Of a stretch of 13,861 nucleotides of DNA, positions 7,483 through 13,861 are shown piece after piece. Source of the stretch: Gammaproteobacteria bacterium (lineage in GTDB: Bacteria > Aquificota > Aquificia > Aquificales > QOAS01); assembly GCA_003972855.1 (NCBI GenBank), contig QOAS01000151.1, positions 1-13,861 on the forward strand. Direction: 5' to 3'. The notes beneath the pieces are model-generated. The model made no database searches. It worked only from the letters and a program-made list of their open reading frames with translations, and was not told the origin of the DNA. The position numbers were made by a program, and so were the translations under genes. Every line of letters begins with the position of its first letter. Position 1 is the first letter of the stretch.

Positions 7483-9165
7483 ATGTATAAACTCGCCCTT
7501 TTCACCTTTCTTTCTATAGTGACCTTAGTAGGTTTGAATGTTTTAATTTTGGAGCATTTAAAGGATTTTGAGTTTTCCGATTTGGTTCCCATCTTGCTTT
7601 GGGTTAATTTCAACCTCGTTCTGATTTTGATTCTCGTCTCCGCCTTTGTGAAAAAGTTTTACAAAGAGTGGAGGGAAGAAAGTTCCCCTTTAAAGAGGAA
7701 AATTTTCGCCTTCGTCTTAGGGATTATAGGTATTCCCTATGTGCTTGTAACCGCTTTGGCAATAGGAGGTAAAGCCTCTTACCTTAGGGTTTTTACCGAT
7801 AAGACTTTAAAAGAAGTTGTAATCTGTGCGGATAAACTGCAAAAGGAACTTAATAACCTTCCTCCAAAGGAGAGGGAAAAGTTATTCCGCGATTTGGAGC
7901 ATTTTAAGGAATCGGTATCAACCGTGAGGGAAATCGTTAGGAGACAAAAGGTTGTTTTAATAAATTTCCTTTTATTCTTTGCATTGGTTTTTTTGGTAAT
8001 CCTAATAGCAACTATTTCCTTCGCATCTTGGTTGGCGGAAGCGATTTCCTCCTTTATAGACAAACTTACTAAGGCGACAAGGAAAGTGGCGAAAAGAGAT
8101 TTTGAGGTTAGACTTTCCGAAAACGAATTCCCCTTTTCCGGTTTAAAGGAGCTAAAAGAATTGGCTCAATCGTTTAACGAAATGGTAAAAAGTGTAGGCG
8201 AAGCCTTCAAAAGGTTGGAAAGGGATAAAACCCTTTTTGAGGAAATTTTTCAAAAGGTTTCCACCGGCGTTGCGCTGTTTGATAACAAGGACAAGGAACT
8301 GATAAAGGCTAACGAGGGTTATACCAAACACTTTAAGTTTAACAATTTGGAAAAACTCCGCCGGTGGGTTAAGGGAAGGGATACCCTCCGTTACGAGGAG
8401 ATAAATATAGGGCGTCTCACTTTGGTAATTATTGAAGACCTAATGCCGTTTGTAATCAACAAAAGATATAAGGCGTGGAAGGAAATGGCTATGGGGTTAG
8501 CCCACGATATTAAAAATCCCCTTAACAACATATCGGTAAACCTCTCCTATTTGGAATACATATTGGATAGGTATGAGTCCGATGGAGGTTGTAACCTTGA
8601 CGAACTCAAAAAGGAATTTAAAAACAAATTTGCTTCCATTGAGAGGCAAATAAATTACATATCAACCCTTTTGGACCGTTTTAACGAATTTGCAACCGGC
8701 GAAGGGGAACTAAAAAGGGAAGTTTTTTCCTTAAAGGAACTCCTTTTTGAGGTCAAAAGGGCTAACGAAAGGGAAAATTGCCACATATTCATAGAGGGAG
8801 ATAGCCTATTTTTAAAGGCTAACCGAAACTCCCTGAAAAGAGTTTTTGACAACTTGGTTAAAAACGCCTGCGAAGCCATAGAGAGTGCGGGCAAAAAAAA
8901 CGGTGTGGTAAGAATAAAGGTTAAAGGAAACCTTATACACATAGAGGATAACGGTCCCGGAATTCCCCCCGACAAGGTGGAAAGTATATTCCTGCCCTTT
9001 ACCAGCAGTAAAAAAGGTTCGGGAAGGGGTTTGGGACTCTTTATCGTTAAAAAAATCGTAGAGGAACACGGATGGAATATAAGACTAATGCCTCCCGAAG
9101 AGGGTAAAGGCGCCCATTTTGTAATTAAGGTAAATCCTTCCGATATAGTCAAAAAGTATGCCTAA
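7483..9165 (+). CDS. NtrY-like sensor histidine kinase
   Basis: Membrane-bound two-component sensor of 560 residues that should autophosphorylate on His and pass phosphate to a response regulator. Four hydrophobic segments lie at about 3-25, 38-57, 74-94 and 158-188, with a soluble sensor stretch between the third and fourth. A HAMP linker follows (about 185-240), then a short PAS-like region (about 250-320). The HisKA H-box AHDIKNPLN has its phospho-acceptor at His341. The ATPase domain shows the N-box (NLVKNACEAIE, Asn about 461), G1 DNGPGIP (from 489) and G2 GSGRGLGLF (from 512). This order matches NtrY-type kinases that partner NtrC-family regulators. No response regulator is in the window, so the partner is elsewhere. 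The ATG follows the uvrB stop with no gap, and hisA starts shortly after. The stimulus is unknown. Confidence 0.9.
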   Translation: MYKLALFTFLSIVTLVGLNVLILEHLKDFEFSDLVPILLWVNFNLVLILILVSAFVKKFYKEWREESSPLKRKIFAFVLGIIGIPYVLVTALAIGGKASYLRVFTDKTLKEVVICADKLQKELNNLPPKEREKLFRDLEHFKESVSTVREIVRRQKVVLINFLLFFALVFLVILIATISFASWLAEAISSFIDKLTKATRKVAKRDFEVRLSENEFPFSGLKELKELAQSFNEMVKSVGEAFKRLERDKTLFEEIFQKVSTGVALFDNKDKELIKANEGYTKHFKFNNLEKLRRWVKGRDTLRYEEINIGRLTLVIIEDLMPFVINKRYKAWKEMAMGLAHDIKNPLNNISVNLSYLEYILDRYESDGGCNLDELKKEFKNKFASIERQINYISTLLDRFNEFATGEGELKREVFSLKELLFEVKRANERENCHIFIEGDSLFLKANRNSLKRVFDNLVKNACEAIESAGKKNGVVRIKVKGNLIHIEDNGPGIPPDKVESIFLPFTSSKKGSGRGLGLFIVKKIVEEHGWNIRLMPPEEGKGAHFVIKVNPSDIVKKYA

Positions 9166-9180
9166 TTAAAATTGAGAAAA

Positions 9181-9894
9181 ATGGAAAACCTTAAGGAATT
9201 TTTAATTCCCGCAATAGATATAAAGGACGGAAAAGTGGTAAGGTTATACAAGGGAGATTTTCAAAAGGCTAAGGTTTATTACGAAAACCCTACCGATATA
9301 GCCAAAAAGTTTGCGGATTTGGGTTTTAAAAAAATTCACGTGGTGGACTTAGACGGCGCCAAGGAGGGACTACCCGCCAATATAAGGGTTATAGACGCCA
9401 TCAGAAATGCGGTGTCTTGCCAAATTCAAGTAGGCGGAGGAATACGAACCCGCAAAGCGGCTAAAAAACTTTTGGAAGAAATAGGTGTGGATTTTATCGT
9501 TATCGGCACTTTGGCGGTAAAAAACCCTTCCCTTTTTGATGAAATCGTTGGGGAATTTCCCCAAAAGGTTATCCTCTCCATAGATTCCAAAGAGGGAAGA
9601 GTAGCCGTCTCCGGTTGGTTGGAAAACTCGGATTACTCGCCTGAAGAGTTTGCCCAATCTTTTGAAGAAAAACCCATTTGGGGGTATCTGTATACCGTAG
9701 TAGACCGCGACGGGACTTTGGAGGGGGTGGATACCAAACCTTACGAGGTTATAAAAAAGTTCGTTAAAAAACCCGTTTTGGCGAGCGGAGGAGTGGCTTC
9801 TTTAGAAGATGTAAAAAAATTGGTGGGAATAACGGAGGGTGTAGTCGTCGGAAAGGCGATATACGAAGGAAAAATAGACCTTTCTAAGGTTTAA
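9181..9894 (+). CDS. hisA: HisA, ProFAR isomerase
   Basis: 1-(5-phosphoribosyl)-5-[(5-phosphoribosylamino)methylideneamino]imidazole-4-carboxamide isomerase, the fourth step of histidine synthesis, in the cytoplasm. It is a complete (beta/alpha)8 barrel of normal length (237 residues). Visible family motifs are IPAIDIKDGKVVRLYKG with the first catalytic Asp, HVVDLDGAKEG, the phosphate-binding GGGIR, SIDSKEGRVAVSGW with the second catalytic Asp, the VDRDGTLEG loop, and the second phosphate site ASGGV...VVVGKAIYEG. The ATG at 9181 is preferred; a TTG three codons upstream (9172) is the alternative. The gene lies 15 bases after the histidine kinase on the same strand, so it is probably co-transcribed. 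No other his gene is nearby, consistent with scattered his genes in Aquificota. Its last 11 bases overlap the end of the convergent lipoprotein gene. Confidence 0.95.
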   Translation: MENLKEFLIPAIDIKDGKVVRLYKGDFQKAKVYYENPTDIAKKFADLGFKKIHVVDLDGAKEGLPANIRVIDAIRNAVSCQIQVGGGIRTRKAAKKLLEEIGVDFIVIGTLAVKNPSLFDEIVGEFPQKVILSIDSKEGRVAVSGWLENSDYSPEEFAQSFEEKPIWGYLYTVVDRDGTLEGVDTKPYEVIKKFVKKPVLASGGVASLEDVKKLVGITEGVVVGKAIYEGKIDLSKV

Positions 9895-10246
9895 CCTCTA
9901 TTTCAACCTTCCCTATCCGTTTTTTCCCTTTTATCGCCCAAACGGTGAAAAGGTATTTCTTTCCCTTCTTTAGAGGTTTGGGGTAAACAAAAAAGTTATC
10001 CTCCGTTAGGGCTATCTTTTTTCCGAAAAGGTAAACCTCAAAGTGATGCACCTTTACGGGGAAATCCCAATAGAGGGCGACTATTCCGTCATCTCCTACA
10101 AAGTATCCTCCTTCACCCTCCGTTAGAGTTTCCTTTTTTACCTCGTAGGAGGACTTAGAAACGGCTGGAGGAGGCTGAGGAGGAGCTTTCTTTCCGCACG
10201 AAAAAACAAATAAAATACCAAAGGCAAACAAAAAAAGTATCCTCAT
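9884..10246 (-). CDS. Small lipoprotein with Pro-rich linker and fibronectin III-like fold
   Basis: A 120-residue predicted lipoprotein. A short basic start and hydrophobic core lead to the lipobox VFSC, with acylated Cys at residue 17. Next comes CGKKAPPQPPP, the C-G-(K)-K-x-P-P start seen in many small envelope lipoproteins. The remaining roughly 80 residues look like one beta-sandwich, with alternating strands ALYWDFP, HFEVYLFGKKI, FFVYPKP, GKKYLFTVWAIKG and KVEIEV in the pattern of a fibronectin type III domain. The absence of Asp after Cys favours the outer membrane, if E. coli sorting rules hold. The function is unknown. It converges on hisA with an 11-base overlap and diverges from the LptF/G-family gene across 34 bases, so the two envelope genes may share a promoter region. 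No clear ribosome site precedes the ATG. Confidence 0.75.
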   Translation of the reverse strand: MRILFLFAFGILFVFSCGKKAPPQPPPAVSKSSYEVKKETLTEGEGGYFVGDDGIVALYWDFPVKVHHFEVYLFGKKIALTEDNFFVYPKPLKKGKKYLFTVWAIKGKKRIGKVEIEVKP

Positions 10247-10280
10247 TAAAGATGTAACATAGTATCGTTAGTCACAAGCT

Positions 10281-11363
10281 ATGGGTATCTTAAAGGGTTT
10301 TTTTGAAGATATACCGATTTTTTACCGATACTTTATTTGGCATTTAGGACAAAATCTGTTTGTCGTTTTAATAACTTCAGTTCTTTTGGGGGCTATTCTT
10401 TCAACTTTACTTTTTTTCAATATAGCCAAAAATACCCAACCCCAAGTTTTACTTAAATATGCCCTATCCTCGGTAGGGGCTTTTCTGCCCATATTTTTTC
10501 CCCTTTTTGAATTTACCGCTTGCGCTTTGACCGTCCACCTTTTTTTTAGAACGAAACTAAACCTGATTGTGTTTACCTTTGGCATACCACCCCGTCGGTT
10601 GGTTTTACCCATATTTTTAACCTCTTTGGGGATAGGTTTAATCCTCACCGCCTACTTTGAGTTTATCTACCCTTATGCGGGATATGTGCAAAAAGTTTCC
10701 TATTTAGAGGCAAAGAACAAACCCTTAAAGGAAGGAGTAGTGGAAAACTTTTGGTATAAATTGGGAAAGGATGAGTTTATATACTTCCGATTGATAAATT
10801 TAAAGGAAGGTTTAGCCTTCGGCGGTAAATACTTTAAAGTGGATAAGGATTACCAATTGGAGTGGATTATCCAAATTCCCCGCGCGAAGTTTTCGGTTAA
10901 AAAGGACAAAATAGTTGTTACCGCGGATAAATTTGCCTTTTTCTCGGAAAGGGAGAAAAAAATCTCCCGAGAACTCCATTTGGAGCTAAATCTTGAAACC
11001 AAACTTCTAAAGGTTAAAAATCCCCAATTTTTCTCTTTGAGGGAGCTTATAGGTCTTTTGTTCCTTGCGAAGGATATAGGGCTTAACTACTACCCTTACC
11101 TGTGGGAGTTGGTAAAAAGGCTTCTGCTGGTGGTTTTTAGCGTAATAGTCCCCCTCGTGTCGGTAATAAAACTATTTTCCGCTACGAGGAATGAGGAATT
11201 TTTCTCGTCAGTGGGTTTTCTATCTTTTATTTTTGTTTCCTTTTATGTTGCCCTCCTCTTTTTCCAAAATGCGGTAAATAAAGTTTCGGTTAATCCCCTT
11301 TACGGATTGCTTTTGATTGTTCCCTACCTCTTTTTGGCTTTTTGGACGATAAAGAGGAATTAA
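10281..11363 (+). CDS. LptF/LptG-family permease (YjgP/YjgQ)
   Basis: Inner-membrane protein of 360 residues with the topology of LptF/LptG, the permease subunits that with LptB extract lipopolysaccharide for export. Three hydrophobic helices lie at about 26-46, 65-88 and 107-130. They are followed by a soluble beta-rich periplasmic domain (about 135-265, the jellyroll region) and three more helices at about 283-305, 312-335 and 341-357. The segment EFTACALTVHLFFRTKLNLI...FGIPPRRLVLP before the third helix corresponds to the cytoplasmic coupling loop of the family. LptF and LptG cannot be told apart here, and no partner gene or lptB is in the window. The start at ATG 10281 has no Shine-Dalgarno. 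Its TAA overlaps the stop of the convergent map gene by four bases (TTAA read on both strands). Confidence 0.85.
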   Translation: MGILKGFFEDIPIFYRYFIWHLGQNLFVVLITSVLLGAILSTLLFFNIAKNTQPQVLLKYALSSVGAFLPIFFPLFEFTACALTVHLFFRTKLNLIVFTFGIPPRRLVLPIFLTSLGIGLILTAYFEFIYPYAGYVQKVSYLEAKNKPLKEGVVENFWYKLGKDEFIYFRLINLKEGLAFGGKYFKVDKDYQLEWIIQIPRAKFSVKKDKIVVTADKFAFFSEREKKISRELHLELNLETKLLKVKNPQFFSLRELIGLLFLAKDIGLNYYPYLWELVKRLLLVVFSVIVPLVSVIKLFSATRNEEFFSSVGFLSFIFVSFYVALLFFQNAVNKVSVNPLYGLLLIVPYLFLAFWTIKRN

Positions 11364-12121
11364 TCGGGAAGGGAAAGTATTTCGGGACCATTTTCCGTTA
11401 TTGCCACCGTATGCTCAAAGTGGGCGGCGGGAGTTTTATTCCAAGTTATAACGGTCCACCCGTCCGCCAATTCCATAGTCTTTGCGGTTTTTAAACCCGC
11501 CATCGGTTCTATCGCCAATACCATTCCCTCTTTTAGTTTCATTTTTGGACCTACTCCCGGACAATTTGCCACAAAAGGTTCGCTATGGAGCTTCGTTCCT
11601 ATACCGTGTCCGCCGTATTTACATATGGGGTGGAGGCGGTATTTCTTTAAAGTTTTGTAAATAGCCCTCGCCACATTTTCAAGCTTGTTTCCCGCGTAAA
11701 CCTCTTCAATGGCGTTGTATAAGGCTTTTTCCGTTCCCTCAAGGAGTCTTTCAATATCTTTGGAAACCTTTCCGACCTTAAAGGTTTTGGCACTATCGCC
11801 GTAAAACCCTTCGTATTCCACTCCGAAGTCTATACTTACTATGTCCCCTTCCTTTAAAACCCTATCTTTTCGCGGTATGCCGTGAACGACCTCTTCATTA
11901 ACCGATACGCATAGATAGGCGGGGTAACCCCTATAACCGTAAAAGGCGGGACGGGCGTTGGGATAGTTCTTTTTAAGCCAATCCCTTATTGCCATTTCCA
12001 AGTCCCAAGCGGTAGCCCCGGGTTTTACAAAATCCTTGAGGTATTCAAGGGCTTGGGCTACTATCTTGCTGGCGAATTTAACCTTTTCCAACTGCTCCTT
12101 TGTAAGTATCTCTACCGCCAT
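11360..12121 (-). CDS. map: Methionine aminopeptidase, type I
   Basis: This enzyme removes the N-terminal methionine from new proteins in the cytoplasm. The 253-residue protein has the complete pita-bread fold motifs and all five expected metal ligands: Asp98 (SIDFG), Asp109 (YGDSAKTF), His172 (YGGHGIG), Glu205 (LAIEPM) and Glu236 (HFEHT). The substrate-site His is His80 (VVHGIP). There is no N-terminal zinc finger or insert, so it is a short bacterial type Ia form. ATG 12121 is supported by GTAGGAG about 10 bases upstream, a ribosome site that includes the TAG stop of the preceding DHH gene. That implies translational coupling in a purQ-DHH-map operon. The gene is convergent with the LptF/G-family gene, sharing a TTAA stop overlap. 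Confidence 0.95.
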   Translation of the reverse strand: MAVEILTKEQLEKVKFASKIVAQALEYLKDFVKPGATAWDLEMAIRDWLKKNYPNARPAFYGYRGYPAYLCVSVNEEVVHGIPRKDRVLKEGDIVSIDFGVEYEGFYGDSAKTFKVGKVSKDIERLLEGTEKALYNAIEEVYAGNKLENVARAIYKTLKKYRLHPICKYGGHGIGTKLHSEPFVANCPGVGPKMKLKEGMVLAIEPMAGLKTAKTMELADGWTVITWNKTPAAHFEHTVAITENGPEILSLPD

Positions 12122-12132
12122 TGTTTGGACTC

Positions 12133-13083
12133 CTACTTTTCTAAAGGCAAGAATTGAACTTCCGACAGAAGAACCCTACACCCCGCGGCGTTGTCGTGTC
12201 CGCCACCTCCGTTGGCTTGAGCAATTTCTCTGGCTTTTCCAACCGTGCTTCTTATGGAGCAATTTACGTAAACCCCGTCCTCCTTTGGGGATATTGAATA
12301 CACGCAGGCTACCTTATCGGGTGAAATTTCAGCCAAACGGTTACCTATATCCGATTGAAATACGGAGGAATTTACCGCATAAAGTTTATGCCCGCTGGGA
12401 AGAACTATATAGTGAACGTTGTTTTCAACCAATCTCGTTACAACGCTCTCTTTAAACTCTATCATAGATTGCCCTTCGCGGGCGAATTCCTCTTTGGGAA
12501 ACTCCCCTACCAGTTTAAGGAGACTGTAAACTATCTCGTGGGGTTTCAAAACATTGAAAATACGGGCGTCAATGGCGGTGAGAACATATAACGAATCGGG
12601 AATTTCCCACTTCCAAATGTCCCTATCCTCAATGTATTTCATAACTTCGGGAATAAATCCGTTTAAGACTTTCCAAGTTAGGGTCGCACCCGAATAGTCC
12701 AAATCTATATGGATTTCAAATTTTCCTTTAACATCTTCGGGAATGCCTTTTTCAATCAGCTCCAAGGCGGTTTTATGGTGGTCTATAACGGTAACCCTTT
12801 TTATGTTGGGAAATTCCCTTACCACCTCGTAAATCTTGGGGACAAAGATATCAACCATGAAGAGTTCAAAATCATCTCCGTTTTCGGTAAGGATATTCCT
12901 TAAGCGGGTAAAGTCGGTGCTGTGATTGGTCGGTATGGCGAAAAAGTTTTTCCCTTCGTCGTAAAGATAGTTTTCGGTATCGTCGTAGGTAAGATTGCGG
13001 GGTTTAAACTTGTAAACTACCCCCGCCAGCGCCCCGTATCCGTCGGGACAATTTTTATGGTATACAACCGCAATCTTTCCCAT
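12133..13083 (-). CDS. DHH/DHHA1 family phosphoesterase
   Basis: Cytoplasmic metal-dependent phosphoesterase of the DHH superfamily, 316 residues. Motifs in order are YHKNCPDGYGA (His9, Asp14), MVDIF (Asp78), the signature DHHKTA (101-106), and DRDIWKW (153-159) with a metal-binding Asp. The C-terminal DHHA1 nucleic-acid-binding motif GGGGHDNAAG spans 292-301. All catalytic residues look present, so it is likely active on short oligonucleotides, cyclic-dinucleotide products or a related phosphodiester. The exact substrate cannot be read from sequence. The CPDG opening differs from the RecJ/NrnA 'HxxPDGDAxGS' form and resembles the separate branch of stand-alone DHH phosphohydrolases. It lies between purQ (18 bases upstream) and map (11 bases downstream) on the same strand. 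No clear ribosome site precedes its ATG. This is the second DHH domain in the window. Confidence 0.9.
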   Translation of the reverse strand: MGKIAVVYHKNCPDGYGALAGVVYKFKPRNLTYDDTENYLYDEGKNFFAIPTNHSTDFTRLRNILTENGDDFELFMVDIFVPKIYEVVREFPNIKRVTVIDHHKTALELIEKGIPEDVKGKFEIHIDLDYSGATLTWKVLNGFIPEVMKYIEDRDIWKWEIPDSLYVLTAIDARIFNVLKPHEIVYSLLKLVGEFPKEEFAREGQSMIEFKESVVTRLVENNVHYIVLPSGHKLYAVNSSVFQSDIGNRLAEISPDKVACVYSISPKEDGVYVNCSIRSTVGKAREIAQANGGGGHDNAAGCRVLLSEVQFLPLEK

Positions 13084-13101
13084 CGCTAAAAGATAAAAAT
13101 C

Positions 13102-13782
13102 CTACCCCTCTATGAGGCTATACCAGATGAATAAACCGTTGTTGTTCCCGAGTTCGCTTTCACTCGCTCTTTCGGGGTGAGGCATAAGACCGAAGACGTT
13201 ACCCTCTTTGTTTACTATCCCCGCTATGTTGTTTGCACTTCCGTTGGGATTGTATTCGGGGGAAACCTCCCCTTCGGAGGAGCAATATCTCAAAACCACC
13301 TGTCCGTTTCTTTCAATCTTTTCAAGCTCCTCGGGAGGTGCGTAAAAGTTTCCATCGTGATGGGCTATGGGGATGTTAATAACACTTCCCCTTTCCAACT
13401 TACGGGTAAAAGGAGTGTTTACATTTTCCACCCTAAGGTATACCGGTTTGCACACAAACTTTAGCTGTTTATTCGGTATGAGTGCCCCCGGAAGGAGATG
13501 CATTTCGGTGAGAATTTGAAAACCGTTGCAGATACCTACAACCAGTCCCCCTCTTTGGGCAAAGTCGTATATAGCCTCCGCCAAAGGAGTTTTGGAAGCC
13601 AAAGCCCCCGGACGCAGGTAATCCCCGAAAGAAAAACCTCCCGGAATTACCACGCAATCCACATCAACTTTTCTATCCTCCCAATGGAGGAACTTAACGG
13701 GCTGATTTAAAATCTCATCTATTACATAATAGGTATCGTAGTCGCAATTGGAACCGGGAAAAACCGCAACGCCGAACCTCAT
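13102..13782 (-). CDS. purQ: PurQ, glutamine amidotransferase subunit of FGAM synthase
   Basis: Phosphoribosylformylglycinamidine synthase subunit I. It hydrolyses glutamine and feeds ammonia to PurL in the fourth step of purine synthesis, normally in a complex with PurS and PurL. The protein opens MRFGVAVFPGSNCDYDTYY, has the oxyanion region IPGGFSFGDYLRPG, the nucleophile Cys in GICNGFQ, and the catalytic His and Glu in MPHPER. Length (226 residues) is normal. The start is uncertain. ATG 13782 gives the usual MRFG-type N-terminus, while ATG 13800 adds MIIVSL and has GGGAG only two bases away, which is too close for a normal site. It heads the purQ-DHH-map gene run. Neither minus-strand frame visible upstream looks like PurS, so purS and purL are probably elsewhere. 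Confidence 0.95.
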   Translation of the reverse strand: MRFGVAVFPGSNCDYDTYYVIDEILNQPVKFLHWEDRKVDVDCVVIPGGFSFGDYLRPGALASKTPLAEAIYDFAQRGGLVVGICNGFQILTEMHLLPGALIPNKQLKFVCKPVYLRVENVNTPFTRKLERGSVINIPIAHHDGNFYAPPEELEKIERNGQVVLRYCSSEGEVSPEYNPNGSANNIAGIVNKEGNVFGLMPHPERASESELGNNNGLFIWYSLIEG

Positions 13783-13810
13783 AAGGGAAACAATTATCAT
13801 ATCTCCCTTT

Positions 13811-13861
13811 ATGGTTATAGGCGTATACGGAAGGAATGAGGGCTACCTCGTATACCTTCTC
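13811..13861 (+). CDS. Possible start of a divergent gene (3' partial)
   Basis: A plus-strand frame opens at ATG 13811 and runs to the window edge as MVIGVYGRNEGYLVYLL. Its codon choice (GGC, TAC, CTC, GTA) resembles the genes around it, and two of the three opposite-strand frames contain stops here. Only 17 codons are visible and there is no Shine-Dalgarno, so neither reality nor function can be established. If real, it is divergent from purQ with a gap of about 28 bases or, with the longer purQ start, 10 bases. Confidence 0.3.
   Translation, partial: MVIGVYGRNEGYLVYLL

Noticed and set aside
7440..7700. Frameshift explanation for the short UvrB
   Set aside because: No frame after 7482 continues with UvrB motifs IV-VI; the sequence is the kinase N-terminus, so bases are missing rather than shifted.
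13801..13861. PurS gene end upstream of purQ on the minus strand
   Set aside because: None of the three minus-strand frames looks like a PurS C-terminus; one stays open but runs into purQ in the wrong frame.

Overview
The window looks like chromosomal DNA of a thermophilic bacterium, most likely Aquificota (Aquifex/Hydrogenobacter/Thermocrinis-like). The main clue is the gene at 795-3305: a DHH + CBS + class II nucleotidyltransferase fusion with the architecture of the large A-adding half of the split CCA-adding system described in Aquifex. Moderate GC, charge-rich Lys/Glu proteins, tight packing and few Shine-Dalgarno sites fit. The assignment is made from memory of families, not from a search.

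Layout. (1) 1-3305, plus strand: the 3' end of a large type ISP-like restriction-modification gene, then the tRNA nucleotidyltransferase. (2) 3306-4090: a 785-base AT-rich gap between convergent genes, with no convincing protein gene. At its right end are two related 35-base hairpin-bearing repeats 76 bases apart. I read them as a one-spacer remnant CRISPR array on the plus strand. (3) 4091-6166, minus strand: a divergent ClC-family anion transporter followed by a SurA-like periplasmic chaperone. (4) 6238-9894, plus strand: uvrB broken off after helicase motif III, a NtrY-like sensor histidine kinase whose start codon touches the uvrB stop, and hisA. (5) 9884-10246, minus strand: a small lipoprotein overlapping the hisA end. 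(6) 10281-11363, plus strand: an LptF/LptG-family permease. (7) 11360-13782, minus strand: purQ, a DHH phosphoesterase and map, probably one operon. A divergent reading frame may start at 13811.

Most genes are housekeeping: tRNA 3'-end synthesis, histidine and purine synthesis, N-terminal Met removal, and envelope biogenesis (LptF/G, SurA-like, lipoprotein). The points most worth checking are the truncated uvrB junction, the mini-CRISPR in the AT-rich gap beside a restriction-modification gene, and the ClC protein that lacks several canonical anion/proton residues. I saw no tRNA, rRNA, transposase or cas gene.
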